The notes: a model not told the origin generated them from the sequence alone. 64,000 bases of DNA from GCA-2720975 sp964469565 (GCA_964469565.1 CAYXZD010000001.1:248001-312000); one strand, 5' to 3'; shown: positions 33,112-43,070, counted from the first letter of the stretch. Program-made: numbers and translations.

Positions 33112-34143
33112 GTGAGCTCAAAAGAACCCAAGAAGCCACGCCGCCTAGCAGGCCTGCGGTTCAAGAAGAAGGATATCCCTGGGGGACTATGGCTGAAGTG
33201 TCCCTCCTGTGAGGCCACGATCTACCGAAAGGAACTGGAAGCCAAGGGATACACCTGCCCCCCCTGTTCCTATCACTTCACTGTTCCAGGCCGCGAGCGT
33301 GTGGACATGACCCTCGATAAGGGGACGTGGCACGAGATGTTTGCTGACTTAGAGAGTCTGGATCGGCTGGGGTTCACCGACACCGTGCCTTACTCGGAGA
33401 AGATTTCCAAGACGGTCAAGAAGACCGGCCAGAAGGAAGGTTTGATCTGTGGCACCGGGAAAATCCTCGGTCGGCCCGTGGTGATTGCCGTTCTTGATTT
33501 CAAGTTTATGGGCGGTTCCATGGGGGAGGTCGTGGGTGAGAAAATCTCCCTTGCTTCCGATGTGGCCAGGGTGCGCGGGCTCCCCTTGGTCTTGTTCACC
33601 AGCTCAGGCGGGGCCCGCATGCACGAAGGGATGCTCTCGCTGATGCAGATGGCGAAGACCTGTGCGGGATTATCCGAGCTCAACCGTGCTGGCGGGTTTT
33701 CGATCTGCGTGCAGACGAATCCAACGACGGGCGGGGTGACGGCATCGTTCGCCACGGTCTGTGATATCACTCTAGCTGAGCCGGGGGCCCTGATTGGATT
33801 TGCAGGACCTCGGGTGATCAAGACGACGATCAAGCAGGATCTTCCGCCGGGGTTTCAGCGTTCCGAGTTCCTGATTGATAGCGGCCAACTCGATGCGATT
33901 GTTCCCCGAGATGAACTGCCGGGCTATCTTGCGCGCCTGATCGATTACGCCTCCAATGCAGAGGGGCTACGAAGGGGGGCTTCGGACGCCGCAGGGGGGG
34001 GCGCAGGGGATGCTGCAAGTTCGGAGCGGGGTTTACCGACGGATTCAGATTCTGATGATCTGCCTCCAGTCACTCCCCAGGCCGGAGGTGTGGATCCACC
34101 GACCGAACAAGAAGAAGATTCCATTCCGCGACACGGTTCCTAG
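33112..34143 (+). CDS. accD: Acetyl-CoA carboxylase carboxyltransferase subunit beta
   Basis: 343 residues from GTG 33112 (VSSKEPKKPRRLAGLRF). Earlier starts lie inside rpe in another frame. The zinc ribbon C-x2-C-x15-C-x2-C (CPSC...CPPC) is at the N-terminus, then FKFMGGSMGEVVGEKISLASDVA, LVLFTSSGGARMHEGMLSLMQMAK, NPTTGGVTASFA and EPGALIGFAGPRVI form the crotonase-like core. AccD joins AccA to move the carboxyl from biotin to acetyl-CoA, the first step of fatty acid synthesis. The last 55 residues are a disordered acidic tail not usual for AccD. accA is not in the window. Confidence 0.95.
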   Translation: MSSKEPKKPRRLAGLRFKKKDIPGGLWLKCPSCEATIYRKELEAKGYTCPPCSYHFTVPGRERVDMTLDKGTWHEMFADLESLDRLGFTDTVPYSEKISKTVKKTGQKEGLICGTGKILGRPVVIAVLDFKFMGGSMGEVVGEKISLASDVARVRGLPLVLFTSSGGARMHEGMLSLMQMAKTCAGLSELNRAGGFSICVQTNPTTGGVTASFATVCDITLAEPGALIGFAGPRVIKTTIKQDLPPGFQRSEFLIDSGQLDAIVPRDELPGYLARLIDYASNAEGLRRGASDAAGGGAGDAASSERGLPTDSDSDDLPPVTPQAGGVDPPTEQEEDSIPRHGS

Positions 34144-34189
34144 CCTCGTGGGGGCCGCTGTCAGTCTCCACGGGAGGTTTTGGTTTCAC

Positions 34190-35386
34190 TTACACCGGGC
34201 GGCGAAAGTGCATAACCCACGAATCAAAACACAGTCGCTTGGGGAAGCCCGGGACTGCACTCAGGCATGCGGCCAGTTGGTTGGCCCATAAGAGGGGATA
34301 GGTCAAGACACCGCCAAGGCGCTGTTCGTTGAGGTGCATCAGTTGAGGGACGGGCCAGGTCAGTTGATAGCTAGCTTGGCGAACAAAGACGAATCCGAGG
34401 CGTTCAAGGTCAGCTCGCACAGATTCGGCACTCAAGGCAGAAAGCTCACGGCTAGGAAGGACCGGGCGGGATTTTCGCCGGGCACGAAACCCGGCGGACT
34501 CCCACTGGATGTCCCCAATGACGAGGTCGCCCCCTGGCTGAACCGTGGCGGGCAGGCTGGCGAGCCACTGCTGGGGATCGGGGGAAAAGCTGATGACCCC
34601 CGAACTGATGACGAGGTCGAAGGGTTCCTCACCGGGACCTGGAAAGGGTGGACTCTCGCCGAACCCTGTGCGGCCTTGAAAAGACTGAATGCCGTGGGCC
34701 GTAGCGTTGGCTTGAGTTTGCTCTACCATGCGCGGGCTGGGGTCAAAGGAGCAAAGACTGGCGCCAGGGGACATGCGGGCGGCCTCGATGCCACACCATC
34801 CGGCTCCACAACCGAAGTCGAGGATGCGCTTGGCATCGCGGCGTCGGGCAAAGCACCCCACGAACCGGCGCATCCAGCGAAAATGCGGATAGCCGGGGCC
34901 CTTGGCATCCCCGTCCCAGTGGGGGGCGTTTTGATCAAACTTGGTGACGGTTGCTCCTGGCCGCATAAGGTGGGTGCGGCGTTGGGCCACCAGCAAGGCT
35001 CCAGCCAGGGGCGTTTCTCCCACCTGCCGACTCGCGTTGTACTCGTGACGCCGGATGCGGCTTCCGTCGAAGAGATACCAGGCCGGAACGTGTAGGAGCG
35101 GCCAGAGGGAGTTGCGCCATGCGGCGAGGGTTTTCAGCGGCGGCGGCCCTGGAAGATATACAAGTAGGGTGCCGTCCTCCGGCAACTCCAGGCGAGCCAT
35201 CTCTTGGTGGGGGGCGGGCGCCGCCGGATCGCCGTACGCGCAGGCGATCTTGTTCCCTTGGGAACCATCGCCGAGCTTGGATAAACTCGATCCATCCAGC
35301 CCCATGTCGAGCAGTGCCGGGGCGAGTTCCGCAGGGGTCGGCACTGCTGGAGTGGCTGCCACTGGGCTGGGGGACGGTGAAGTCAT
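34190..35386 (-). CDS. SAM-dependent methyltransferase (class I) with N-terminal extension
   Basis: 398 residues. The SAM-binding motif I is RILDFGCGAGWCGIEAARM (about 186-204), followed by LCSFDPSPRMVEQTQANA and DLVISSGVISF. The Cys after Gly in motif I and the DPSP motif are those of class I methyltransferases. The first 150 residues are not part of the fold and contain a region that looks like a second, unidentified domain (LFDGSRIRRHEYNASRQ). The target is unknown. It is convergent with accD and 72 bp downstream of the next minus-strand gene. Confidence 0.75.
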   Translation of the reverse strand: MTSPSPSPVAATPAVPTPAELAPALLDMGLDGSSLSKLGDGSQGNKIACAYGDPAAPAPHQEMARLELPEDGTLLVYLPGPPPLKTLAAWRNSLWPLLHVPAWYLFDGSRIRRHEYNASRQVGETPLAGALLVAQRRTHLMRPGATVTKFDQNAPHWDGDAKGPGYPHFRWMRRFVGCFARRRDAKRILDFGCGAGWCGIEAARMSPGASLCSFDPSPRMVEQTQANATAHGIQSFQGRTGFGESPPFPGPGEEPFDLVISSGVISFSPDPQQWLASLPATVQPGGDLVIGDIQWESAGFRARRKSRPVLPSRELSALSAESVRADLERLGFVFVRQASYQLTWPVPQLMHLNEQRLGGVLTYPLLWANQLAACLSAVPGFPKRLCFDSWVMHFRRPV

Positions 35387-35458
35387 GTGGGGTATCCTAC
35401 CCCTCCGATGATGAGCAATCCCGAACGGAGCCGGTTTTCAACCGGCTGATTCCCCGCA

Positions 35459-36880
35459 CTAGCGCCGTGCTCGACCCTGACCTGGGCGCCCCCTGCGACG
35501 TCCGTTGCCCCGCCGCTTCCCTTGACCACTCCCATGGGCGCGATGCTCGCGACCGCCGGGCTTGGATGACCCTCGTTCCGGGCTCGATGGGGTACTGGGA
35601 ACCTCCACAGGCTGGCTCTCTCGGATCGCCAGGGAGAGACCCAAGGCTGTTGTGTCATCGGCGCAGAACACGGAGTGCATACAGGTGGCTTCAAGGCCTT
35701 GGTTGGGCAGAATCAAGACGTCCCCCGGTTCGAGTACAAAGGCGTGCCCTGCGTCAGCCAGGAGTGCTGTGAACTCAGGGCCCCTTCCCACGAGAGGGCC
35801 CAGTCTCCCACAGCCGGGCTTGGAGAGTTCCTTGCGGACTCGCCCAAACCGCAGGATCATGCGCCCCAGCCAAGAAAAAGTCTCTTCGTCTGGGAAGAGA
35901 TCTTCTCGCACCCAATCCAGTTCGCCTTCCTGCATGTACTCGACAACCTCGATCACCCTGCGGGCTAGGTCCTCGATGGACAGGGCCAACCAGGCCGTGC
36001 GGCCTTCTAATTGCGCATAAACCACCCCGCGCTGTCCACCCTCTAGGGGTTCCCGAAAGGCGTCATGGTGCATCAGCGCACCACCGCCGGGGGCATTCCA
36101 ATAAGCAATGTGCTGGGTGAGAAGGGCTGGCCCTTCGAGGCGAGCTTCCAAAAACTCCATGAGGGCCCTGTTGGATTCCAGTGCTTTGGCTTCAGGGAGC
36201 AAAGAGCCGGCCAGTTCTTGAACGGCTAGGTGTCCAGCGAGGTTTCGACTGGCATCGTCGGGTCCCTCCCTTCCGAAGGAGAAGCGCAAGCGCAGGGAGC
36301 TATCATTGGGATCATTGGAGAGTCGGCCACTCTTGGCCCACAGGGCCGGATGTTCCTGATCGGTAGGGGATTTGAAGCTGTAGCACTCAATGTCTCGCTC
36401 ACGATCCACTGTGGGGAGGGAGTCGGCGAGTCGGTAACCGGGAGGTAAGTGGGAGCGAGAATCCTCAAGGAATCGCCTGAGTCCTCCGTGCGTCCCGAGA
36501 AGGGTGTGCAGGGTGTCCGGTGCTCGTGAACGAGCCGCCCTCGACGGTAGATCGAGGGTATCCGTGCTCAATAGGCTGGGCATGAGGATGGGTCGCGCGG
36601 TATGCCAGCGTTCTTCCAGGAGTGCGTCTGCGGGCCGGTCGAGGGGGCCGGCTTGGCTGGGGGGCAGCGCAACCCATTGTCCATGGTGGATTCCCCGGCG
36701 ATTCAATCCGACTCGGGCGGTGGCGTTGGCCTCCAAAGCCGCGAGGTATTCGGGCTCATCATCCTCTCGATAGGCCAAGACTGGGGCTGCGCCCGGGCAC
36801 CGGTCCCGGTCAGGGGCATCCAACAGTTCGCGATGGGGACTGGGTTCAGGTTGGCTGCCTAGAGATGCGGATGGATCCAT
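35459..36880 (-). CDS. Cupin/JmjC-like protein with RG-rich tail, function unknown
   Basis: 473 residues from ATG 36880. I do not recognise a named family. Residues around GGGALMHHDAFREPLEGG and GVVYAQLEGRTAWLALS look like the first strands of a cupin/JmjC barrel with a His-x-Asp metal pair. FVLEPGDVLILPNQGLEATCMHSVF, near the C-terminus, has the PGD and distal His of the second motif. A 2-oxoglutarate-type hydroxylase is a guess on that basis. The last 35 residues are Gly/Arg-rich (KRRGNGRRRGRPGQGRARR), a nucleic-acid-binding type tail. Confidence 0.5.
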   Translation of the reverse strand: MDPSASLGSQPEPSPHRELLDAPDRDRCPGAAPVLAYREDDEPEYLAALEANATARVGLNRRGIHHGQWVALPPSQAGPLDRPADALLEERWHTARPILMPSLLSTDTLDLPSRAARSRAPDTLHTLLGTHGGLRRFLEDSRSHLPPGYRLADSLPTVDRERDIECYSFKSPTDQEHPALWAKSGRLSNDPNDSSLRLRFSFGREGPDDASRNLAGHLAVQELAGSLLPEAKALESNRALMEFLEARLEGPALLTQHIAYWNAPGGGALMHHDAFREPLEGGQRGVVYAQLEGRTAWLALSIEDLARRVIEVVEYMQEGELDWVREDLFPDEETFSWLGRMILRFGRVRKELSKPGCGRLGPLVGRGPEFTALLADAGHAFVLEPGDVLILPNQGLEATCMHSVFCADDTTALGLSLAIRESQPVEVPSTPSSPERGSSKPGGREHRAHGSGQGKRRGNGRRRGRPGQGRARR

Positions 36881-36969
36881 GGGCAAGAGGGTAGGGCGCG
36901 TGGCGTTGGGGGGGCAGGGGCATTCGGGATAGAATCTTCCAGCCACCACTTCAGTGTGTGCTGCTTCCC

Positions 36970-38619
36970 ATGGATCCTGATCAAAAGCCGACTCACACCT
37001 GGCGCCTCTCGCGCATGTCCCAGGCCTTAGACGAGCCTGAATCGAGTCTGCGTGAGCGCGCTGCGCACTGCTTGGGCCTATCCGTCGATCAGTTGCGCGG
37101 ATTTCGAATAGTCAAGCGCTCTGTGGACGCGCGCAAGCGTGGGCCGCTCGCCTTTGTGTGTACAGTAGACTTGATTGTGGATGCAGGCTTGACGAGTGCG
37201 CGGATGCGGAAACTCGAAAAATCCGGTCAGGTGCGACCCGCGCCCCTGCCGGGATCCTTGCTGCTCAACGGGTCGCGCCCCAAGAACCCTGACGATCGTG
37301 TTGTCGTGGTCGGAGCTGGGCCCGGCGGGCTCCTTGCAGCCCTGACCCTGGCCCTCAATGGGGTCGAGGTGGATCTCATCGAGCGTGGCGAGATTCTCGG
37401 TGACCGATCCAAGAGCTTGGCGTCCTTTCATCGGACGGGCGACCTCAATCTTGAGAGTAACCTACTCTTCGGGGAGGGGGGAGCTGGCACCTACTCTGAT
37501 GGCAAGCTCTACACGCGTGTGAAGAGTGACCTTGAGGTTCCTATCCTCGAAGAACTCGTTGCGGCAGGGGCACAACCAGAGATCCTCTTCGACTCTCGTG
37601 CGCATATTGGAACCGACCGACTGCACACGGTCTTGCCTCGGTTACGCGAGCGCATGCAGGCGGCTGGGGTTCGCTTTCACTTTGACACGCGCCTTGAGTC
37701 CCTATTGACGGGGCCCGATCAGGCCCTGCGCGCGGTAAAGACCCAGCAAGGAGAGCTTCCGGCTGTCGCTGTCTTTCTGGCGCTCGGCCATAGCGCACGC
37801 GATACATGGCAATCGCTGCATGAGCAGGGAGTTCCTTTTGAACCCAAGCCCTTCCAATTCGGAGTCAGGGTCGAGCACCCTCAGGAGCTCATCACCCGAG
37901 GCCGTTATGCCGATCGCGACCCTGGGGGCTGCCTTGGGCCTGCTAGTTACTCTCTAGTTTGCCGAGCCGGGGGTAATCTGCCGGCCGTCCATTCGTTCTG
38001 TATGTGCCCAGGAGGGAAAATCGTGGCTAGCGTAAATGAGCCGGGTTTGCTGTGCACCAATGGAATGAGCAACTCTACACACTCATCAGCCTTCGCCAAT
38101 GCTGCTCTAGTGACGACGGTCGACCCTAGCGAATATGCTGCCTTTGGTGCGGGGGCCTTTGCGGGCGTTGCCTACCAGCGGCACTTCGAACAACGCTGCT
38201 TCGAGGCTGGCGGGGGCGGGTATACGGCGCCTGCCCAGCGCGTGACCGACTTCCTCGAGGGCCGATTGAGTTCAGGGGACCTACGCACGAGCTACAGCTT
38301 TGGGGCTGTCCCCCGGCGTGTGGATGAATTGATCCCAGCTCACAGTCGAGACGCCTTGCGCCGTGCCCTTCACCGATTCGAGGCTATGTTGCCGGGGTTC
38401 GCCGGGGAACAGGGCATTCTGGTGGGCGTGGAGGCGCGCAGTTCTGGGCCAGTTCGTTGCCCCCGAGACGCGCATACCCGGCAGACCCACGGCTGGGGCG
38501 GGCTGTATCCAATTGGGGAAGGTGCTGGGTATGCTGGCGGCATCATGAGCGCGGCTCTTGACGGGGCCCTCGCTGCCCATGCGTGGCTGAAGAGGACAAA
38601 CGTCCCCCCTAGGCCGTAG
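36970..38619 (+). CDS. FAD-dependent dehydrogenase, COG2509 type
   Basis: 549 residues from ATG 36970 (GTG 36958 is an alternative). An N-terminal domain of about 100 residues (LRERAAHCLGLSVDQLRGFR) is followed by the FAD Rossmann motif VVVVGAGPGGLLAAL (GAGPGG 115-120), FGEGGAGTYSDGKLYTRVKS, SFCMCPGGKIVAS, NSTHSSAFANAAL and LYPIGEGAGYAGGIMSAALDG at the C-terminus. This is the COG2509 pattern; the electron donor and substrate are not known. The gene is divergent from the cupin-like gene and 40 bp upstream of panB. Confidence 0.85.
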   Translation: MDPDQKPTHTWRLSRMSQALDEPESSLRERAAHCLGLSVDQLRGFRIVKRSVDARKRGPLAFVCTVDLIVDAGLTSARMRKLEKSGQVRPAPLPGSLLLNGSRPKNPDDRVVVVGAGPGGLLAALTLALNGVEVDLIERGEILGDRSKSLASFHRTGDLNLESNLLFGEGGAGTYSDGKLYTRVKSDLEVPILEELVAAGAQPEILFDSRAHIGTDRLHTVLPRLRERMQAAGVRFHFDTRLESLLTGPDQALRAVKTQQGELPAVAVFLALGHSARDTWQSLHEQGVPFEPKPFQFGVRVEHPQELITRGRYADRDPGGCLGPASYSLVCRAGGNLPAVHSFCMCPGGKIVASVNEPGLLCTNGMSNSTHSSAFANAALVTTVDPSEYAAFGAGAFAGVAYQRHFEQRCFEAGGGGYTAPAQRVTDFLEGRLSSGDLRTSYSFGAVPRRVDELIPAHSRDALRRALHRFEAMLPGFAGEQGILVGVEARSSGPVRCPRDAHTRQTHGWGGLYPIGEGAGYAGGIMSAALDGALAAHAWLKRTNVPPRP

Positions 38620-38659
38620 ACTAGATCCCCCGGCATTGTACCTAAGGAGCCAAGGCAGC

Positions 38660-39538
38660 ATGAGTTCACACCCCGAAGATCCCCGCGACCCGAGCGTCGA
38701 AGCCTCGTCTGCCCAAGGCGAAGGCGCACTGGACTTTTCCAAGGAAAAAGTGACTACGAATCGGCTCGGGCTGATGAAGCAGCAGGGGCACCGAATCGCA
38801 TGCCTCACGGCCTACGATCAAGTCATGGCACGCTTGCTTGATCAGGCGGGCATCGACTTGATCTTGGTGGGAGATTCCGTTTCTACGGTGGTTCAGGGGC
38901 TCGACACGACGGTGACAGTCACGATGGAGCACATGCTCTACCATGCTACCCTCGTGCGGCGGGGTGTGGAGCGTGCCCTCGTCGTGGGCGATTTGCCGTT
39001 CATGTCCTATCAAGTGAATTCCGATGACGCTCTGCGCAATGCAGGCCGCATGGTCAAGGAAGCTGGGGCTGAGGCCGTGAAGTTGGAAGGAGGCCAGGCG
39101 GTGTGCAATACAGTCGAGCGAATCGTCGCCGCGGGAATCCCCGTCATGGGGCATTTGGGTCTGATGCCCCAGTCGATTCACAAGTACGGCACCTACCAGG
39201 TGCGTGCCCGCGAAGGGGACGAAGCAGACGAGTTACGCAAGGATGCGCTGCGTCTGGAGCAGGCTGGAGTTTTTGCGATCGTTCTAGAGAAAGTCCCGGC
39301 GTCCCTTGCAGCAGAAGTGTCCCAGTCCGTGTCTGTACCGGTGATCGGGATTGGTGCAGGGGATGGCTGTGATGGTCAGATCCTTGTGACCCACGACATG
39401 CTTGGAATCTGCACACGGTTCAGCCCTCGGTTTGTGCGGCGCTATGCCTCCATGGCAGAGGACATGGTAGAGGCTTTCGGGCGCTACCTAGGCGACGTGC
39501 GATCCGGGGAGTTTCCGACCACGGACGAGAGCTACTAG
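38660..39538 (+). CDS. panB: 3-Methyl-2-oxobutanoate hydroxymethyltransferase
   Basis: 292 residues from ATG 38660, with an AAGGAG site 12 bases upstream. IACLTAYDQVMARLLDQAGID, LVGDSVSTVVQG, GDLPFMSY, AVKLEGG, VMGHLGLMPQS and VIGIGAGDGCDGQILVTHDMLG are the PanB motifs, with Asp and Glu for Mg and ketoisovalerate. The enzyme makes ketopantoate for pantothenate and CoA. It has a 30-residue Pro/Asp/Ser-rich N-terminal extension. panC is not beside it. Confidence 0.96.
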   Translation: MSSHPEDPRDPSVEASSAQGEGALDFSKEKVTTNRLGLMKQQGHRIACLTAYDQVMARLLDQAGIDLILVGDSVSTVVQGLDTTVTVTMEHMLYHATLVRRGVERALVVGDLPFMSYQVNSDDALRNAGRMVKEAGAEAVKLEGGQAVCNTVERIVAAGIPVMGHLGLMPQSIHKYGTYQVRAREGDEADELRKDALRLEQAGVFAIVLEKVPASLAAEVSQSVSVPVIGIGAGDGCDGQILVTHDMLGICTRFSPRFVRRYASMAEDMVEAFGRYLGDVRSGEFPTTDESY

Positions 39539-39787
39539 GCCTTTCTTGGAAGGTCGGGGCCCCAGGCTCTGGGGGCCTAGCCGGGGTTCGCTGGATGAGC
39601 GGCCCCGCGGCAATTGGGCGCGGGGGGACAGGCGGCCCGGCTGGCTCTCATGGAAGGGCGAGCGTGGGTTTGGAGGGGGGCGGAACGCCATGGCGTCCTA
39701 GGGGGTTGCTTTGCAATGGGCTTCAGTCTCGAGCGGTCCCCAGCCGACAAGGGCCGTGCCCTCCTTCCCCCTGCAGAGCGACCCACC

Positions 39788-40183
39788 ATGAAAAACATTC
39801 TAATCGTCGATGACTCAGCTCCGATCCGATCCATTCTCACGCGATTGATTACGCGTTGTGGCGTAGGCGTCGGTGCCCTTGTCGAGGCGTCCAACGGGGA
39901 AGAGGCCCGTACTTGCTTGGAGAATGATGAGTCGATCGATCTTGTGCTCGTAGACCAGAACATGCCTAGGGAATACGGCACGGACTTAGTTTTGGCCCTG
40001 AGGGAACGGCACCCAGAGCGCAAGCTGCAGCTATGGCTGATGACCCACTTTGGGGATACCGCCATTCAGGAGGAGTCAGGGGCGTGGGCTGCGGATGGCG
40101 TACTCCACAAACCTTTCGGAACGGACTGCGTGCGCGCCCTGCTACTCAGTGAAGATTCCGAGCCCTCGATCAACGCAGCGTGA
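39788..40183 (+). CDS. Single-domain response regulator (CheY-like)
   Basis: 131 residues from ATG 39788 (MKNILIVDDSAPIRSIL). Receiver residues are Asp8/Asp9, phospho-acceptor Asp56 in LVLVDQNMP, Thr86 in WLMTHF and Lys108 in LHKPFG. It has no output domain, so it should work through a partner. No histidine kinase gene is close by. Confidence 0.88.
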   Translation: MKNILIVDDSAPIRSILTRLITRCGVGVGALVEASNGEEARTCLENDESIDLVLVDQNMPREYGTDLVLALRERHPERKLQLWLMTHFGDTAIQEESGAWAADGVLHKPFGTDCVRALLLSEDSEPSINAA

Positions 40184-40261
40184 TCTAAGCATGCCGGTGC
40201 GCGCCCTTGACCGGCGGGTACATGCGGCCGATCGGGTTAGGAGCAATCCCGAGGACAGAGA

Positions 40262-41476
40262 TTAGGAGCCCGCGTCTTCGCCCTTCCCCTTGAGGGCCTT
40301 TTGGAACAGCGATCCCAAGCTCGTTCCAATGTTGCCTCCTTCGGGCTTGGCGAGCACGTCTTCGATCAGACTCATGTCCACGGCATCCTCAGAGCCGATC
40401 AGGGCTCCGCGCGGGTCGAGGCGCGTCAGAGAGATACGGCGTGCAGAAGGATCGATCTGCTGGACGCGTACGGTGACCTCCTCACCGACTTTGACCACAT
40501 CCCCTGGGCGGCGTACGCGTTCCGACCCCAATTGGGATACGTGCAGCAGCCCCTCCAGGCCAGGTTCGAGTTCGACGAATGCACCGAAGTCCATCAGCCG
40601 AGTAATCGTGCCACTGATTTGAGCATCCACCGGGTAGCGACTGGGGACATTGTCCCACGGGTCGGGTTCCAATTGCTTCATGCCGAGGCCGATGCGCTTT
40701 CCGCCCTCTTGGATATTGAGAATCTTGACCTCGACTTCCTGGCCCTCGCTGAGCAGGTCGTTGGGATTCTCCACACGCTTGCGGGAGATGTTCGAGACGT
40801 GGAGTAAGCCTTCCAACCCATTCCCTAGGTCCACAAAAGCACCGAAGGACTCAATGCGTGAGACCTTGCCGCGGCAAATCATGTCCGTGTGCAGTTTCCC
40901 GATACTCTCAGTTATGGCGCTGGCCCTTTCGGACTCCTGGACCTTGCGGTGTGAGAGGACGCAGCGCTTGCGGCTACGGTCGAGTTCAAGCACCTCGCAG
41001 GTCAGGGTCTGACCCAACAGGGTCGTGAGGTCGAGGTCGCGCTGCATGGAGACTTGGCTCGTGGGCATGAACGCCTCGTGGCTACCGATGCGAAGCTCGA
41101 GCCCCCCTTGGTTCTGACCGGTAACGCGCGCCTTGACGTGAGAACCAATCTCCAAGCTCTCCCAAGCTGCGAGTGCCTTGGCTGCGCTGATCGAAAGGAC
41201 CCACAAGTCATCCTCGCGGCCGCGCATGGCGAAGCGCATCTTGGCTCCCACGGATGGCGGTTCTTCAAACTCGGCCAGTGAGCACACGCCCTGCATGCGG
41301 GGTCCCAATTCGACGATCACATCCTTGCCACTGATTCCACTGATCGTTCCAGGCCAGAGCTTGTCCTTCCCGCGGCCAGGTTCCTCATCGGGGGTGGCGG
41401 ATAGGCTCTGCAGGTCGACGCCATCGAGGGCGGATTGAATCTCCCGATCGAGGGAGTCGTCTTGGGGGTTATTCAT
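40262..41476 (-). CDS. RNA-binding protein with four S1 domains (RpsA-like)
   Basis: 404 residues. Four S1-type beta-barrels can be followed: about 43-100 (ISGKDVIVELGPRMQGV, divergent), 105-175 (VKARVTGQNQGGLELRI), 195-265 (RGKVSRIESFGAFVDLGNGLEGLLHVS) and 283-355 (ISGTITRLMDFGAFVELEPGLEGLLHVS). The last two are the most typical. It is shorter than E. coli ribosomal protein S1 (six repeats). It may be the S1 homologue here or a second RNA chaperone. Location is cytoplasmic. Confidence 0.85.
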   Translation of the reverse strand: MNNPQDDSLDREIQSALDGVDLQSLSATPDEEPGRGKDKLWPGTISGISGKDVIVELGPRMQGVCSLAEFEEPPSVGAKMRFAMRGREDDLWVLSISAAKALAAWESLEIGSHVKARVTGQNQGGLELRIGSHEAFMPTSQVSMQRDLDLTTLLGQTLTCEVLELDRSRKRCVLSHRKVQESERASAITESIGKLHTDMICRGKVSRIESFGAFVDLGNGLEGLLHVSNISRKRVENPNDLLSEGQEVEVKILNIQEGGKRIGLGMKQLEPDPWDNVPSRYPVDAQISGTITRLMDFGAFVELEPGLEGLLHVSQLGSERVRRPGDVVKVGEEVTVRVQQIDPSARRISLTRLDPRGALIGSEDAVDMSLIEDVLAKPEGGNIGTSLGSLFQKALKGKGEDAGS

Positions 41477-41554
41477 GGGGGGCGCATTATCCCTCCAATC
41501 AAGCCGTGCCGCTAGCCCTGAAGCCGGGGCCTATGCCCAATTCCCGCATCCTGT

Positions 41555-42307
41555 TCAAACGGTCTCGGGATGCCTAGATACGTCTCGGGTGCTGCTCTGA
41601 CAGGTGGGCCATAAGACGAGTTCGCCAACATTCACATGCGGTGGGCGGGTCACTGCGTAGAGTACCGCGTCGGCCACGTCCCCAGGTGTCAGCGCTTGCA
41701 TCCCTTCGTAGACCTGCTGGGCTTGCACTCGGTCCCCGCGAAAGCGAACCTCGCTAAACTCAGTCTCCACCATCCCAGGGTCGACAGTTGTGAAGCGAAC
41801 TCCGCGCCCACCTGCGTCCAGTCGAAGTGCCTGGTACAAGGCGTTGACTGCAAACTTGCTTGCGTTGTAGACGTTGCCTCCTGGATAAACCTGCCGTCCC
41901 GCAACAGAGCCTAGTAACACCAAGTCTCCCCGGCCCCGCTCAAGCATTCCGGGCAGAACGGCCCGGGCGCAATGCAGGACACCCTTGACATTGGTATCGA
42001 TCATCTCGTCCCAGTCCTGCGGGTCTCCCTCTTGGAGTGGGCTTGTGCCCCGCGCGAGCCCAGCGTTGAGAAGGGCCACATCAATGGCGAGGGGCGTGAG
42101 GGCATCGGCGACCGATTGGGCATCGCGCACGTCTAGGGTGATTACCCTGGCCCCGTCCAATTCATCGGCGAGGGCCTTGAGGCGTTCTGTTCGCCTGGCC
42201 GCAAGGACAACCTGGGCGCCCGCAGCGTGCAGGGCGCGGGCGGCGGCTGCACCAATGCCAGCTGAGGCACCTGTGACTAGGGCTGTTTTTTCGTTGAGCG
42301 TCTGCAT
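41555..42307 (-). CDS. SDR family NAD(P)-dependent oxidoreductase
   Basis: 250 residues, classical SDR. Cofactor motif TGASAGIG (12-19), LNAG, and the catalytic triad Ser134, Tyr147, Lys151 in YNASK. The TARRTERL segment after the second strand favours NADP. The C-terminal VDPGMVETEFSEVRFRGD is like the YdfG/serine dehydrogenase-type subgroup, but the substrate is open. Confidence 0.88.
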   Translation of the reverse strand: MQTLNEKTALVTGASAGIGAAAARALHAAGAQVVLAARRTERLKALADELDGARVITLDVRDAQSVADALTPLAIDVALLNAGLARGTSPLQEGDPQDWDEMIDTNVKGVLHCARAVLPGMLERGRGDLVLLGSVAGRQVYPGGNVYNASKFAVNALYQALRLDAGGRGVRFTTVDPGMVETEFSEVRFRGDRVQAQQVYEGMQALTPGDVADAVLYAVTRPPHVNVGELVLWPTCQSSTRDVSRHPETV

Positions 42308-42479
42308 AGCCCTAGCCTAGCGATCTGGAATGTAGGGTGGATAGCCTGGGAGTCTCAATCCGAAGGGGCGGCCCGGCTCGCCAAAGGGCACAGGGATGAG
42401 AGCAGGAGTGTGTTAGGCTCTGGGCCTGCTCCCTGCCATCGTGGGGTCGGCCCGTGATTCCCATACCCTTTGATGCTCT

Positions 42480-42908
42480 ATGGTTCAGATTGACATTCAC
42501 TACGACGGAGGGCTGCGGACGACCGCTACCCATGCTCCTTCAGGACAATCACTGATTACCGACGCGCCCGCGGATAACCATGGAAAGGGGGAGACGTTTT
42601 CTCCCACCGACCTTGTGGCCACCGGATTGGGTAGTTGCATCTTGACGGTGATGGGGATTGTTGCGGAGCGCCACGACTTCGATCTCACGGGCGCCCGGGC
42701 ACGCGTTGTCAAACACATGAGTGTGCAGGGCGAACGCAAGATTGATCGGGTGCAGGTCGAGATCCGGATTCCCAATGAACCCACTGATCGGGTCCGCATA
42801 GCACTGACGAAAGCTGCTCACGCTTGCCCCGTGCATGGGACCTTGGCCGGAGCCGTCGAGATGGACATTTCATTTGAGTGGGGCGTAAGCGGAGTGCTAG
42901 AGGAATAG
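42480..42908 (+). CDS. OsmC family peroxiredoxin-like protein
   Basis: 142 residues. The two catalytic Cys are Cys53 in GLGSCILTVMGI and Cys116 in AHACPVHGTL, with the first Glu/Arg-type strand near DIHYDGGLRTT. OsmC/Ohr proteins reduce organic hydroperoxides with a thiol donor in the cytoplasm. Whether this is OsmC or Ohr proper cannot be said from the sequence. The start is divergent from the SDR gene. Confidence 0.87.
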   Translation: MVQIDIHYDGGLRTTATHAPSGQSLITDAPADNHGKGETFSPTDLVATGLGSCILTVMGIVAERHDFDLTGARARVVKHMSVQGERKIDRVQVEIRIPNEPTDRVRIALTKAAHACPVHGTLAGAVEMDISFEWGVSGVLEE

Positions 42909-43070
42909 TCCCTTCATGAGAGTCTCCATGTAGGACCCGGGTCGCCCCTCGGGCCTCTGCAGGGCAAACGCAGGGGGCCTTGACGTGCCCACTGGGTATT
43001 GTGTGGCCGCCCTTCGCATGAAGCTGGTAGGGTTGAACGAACCTCCCGTCTCCGGCAGTGTATTTCTTCG

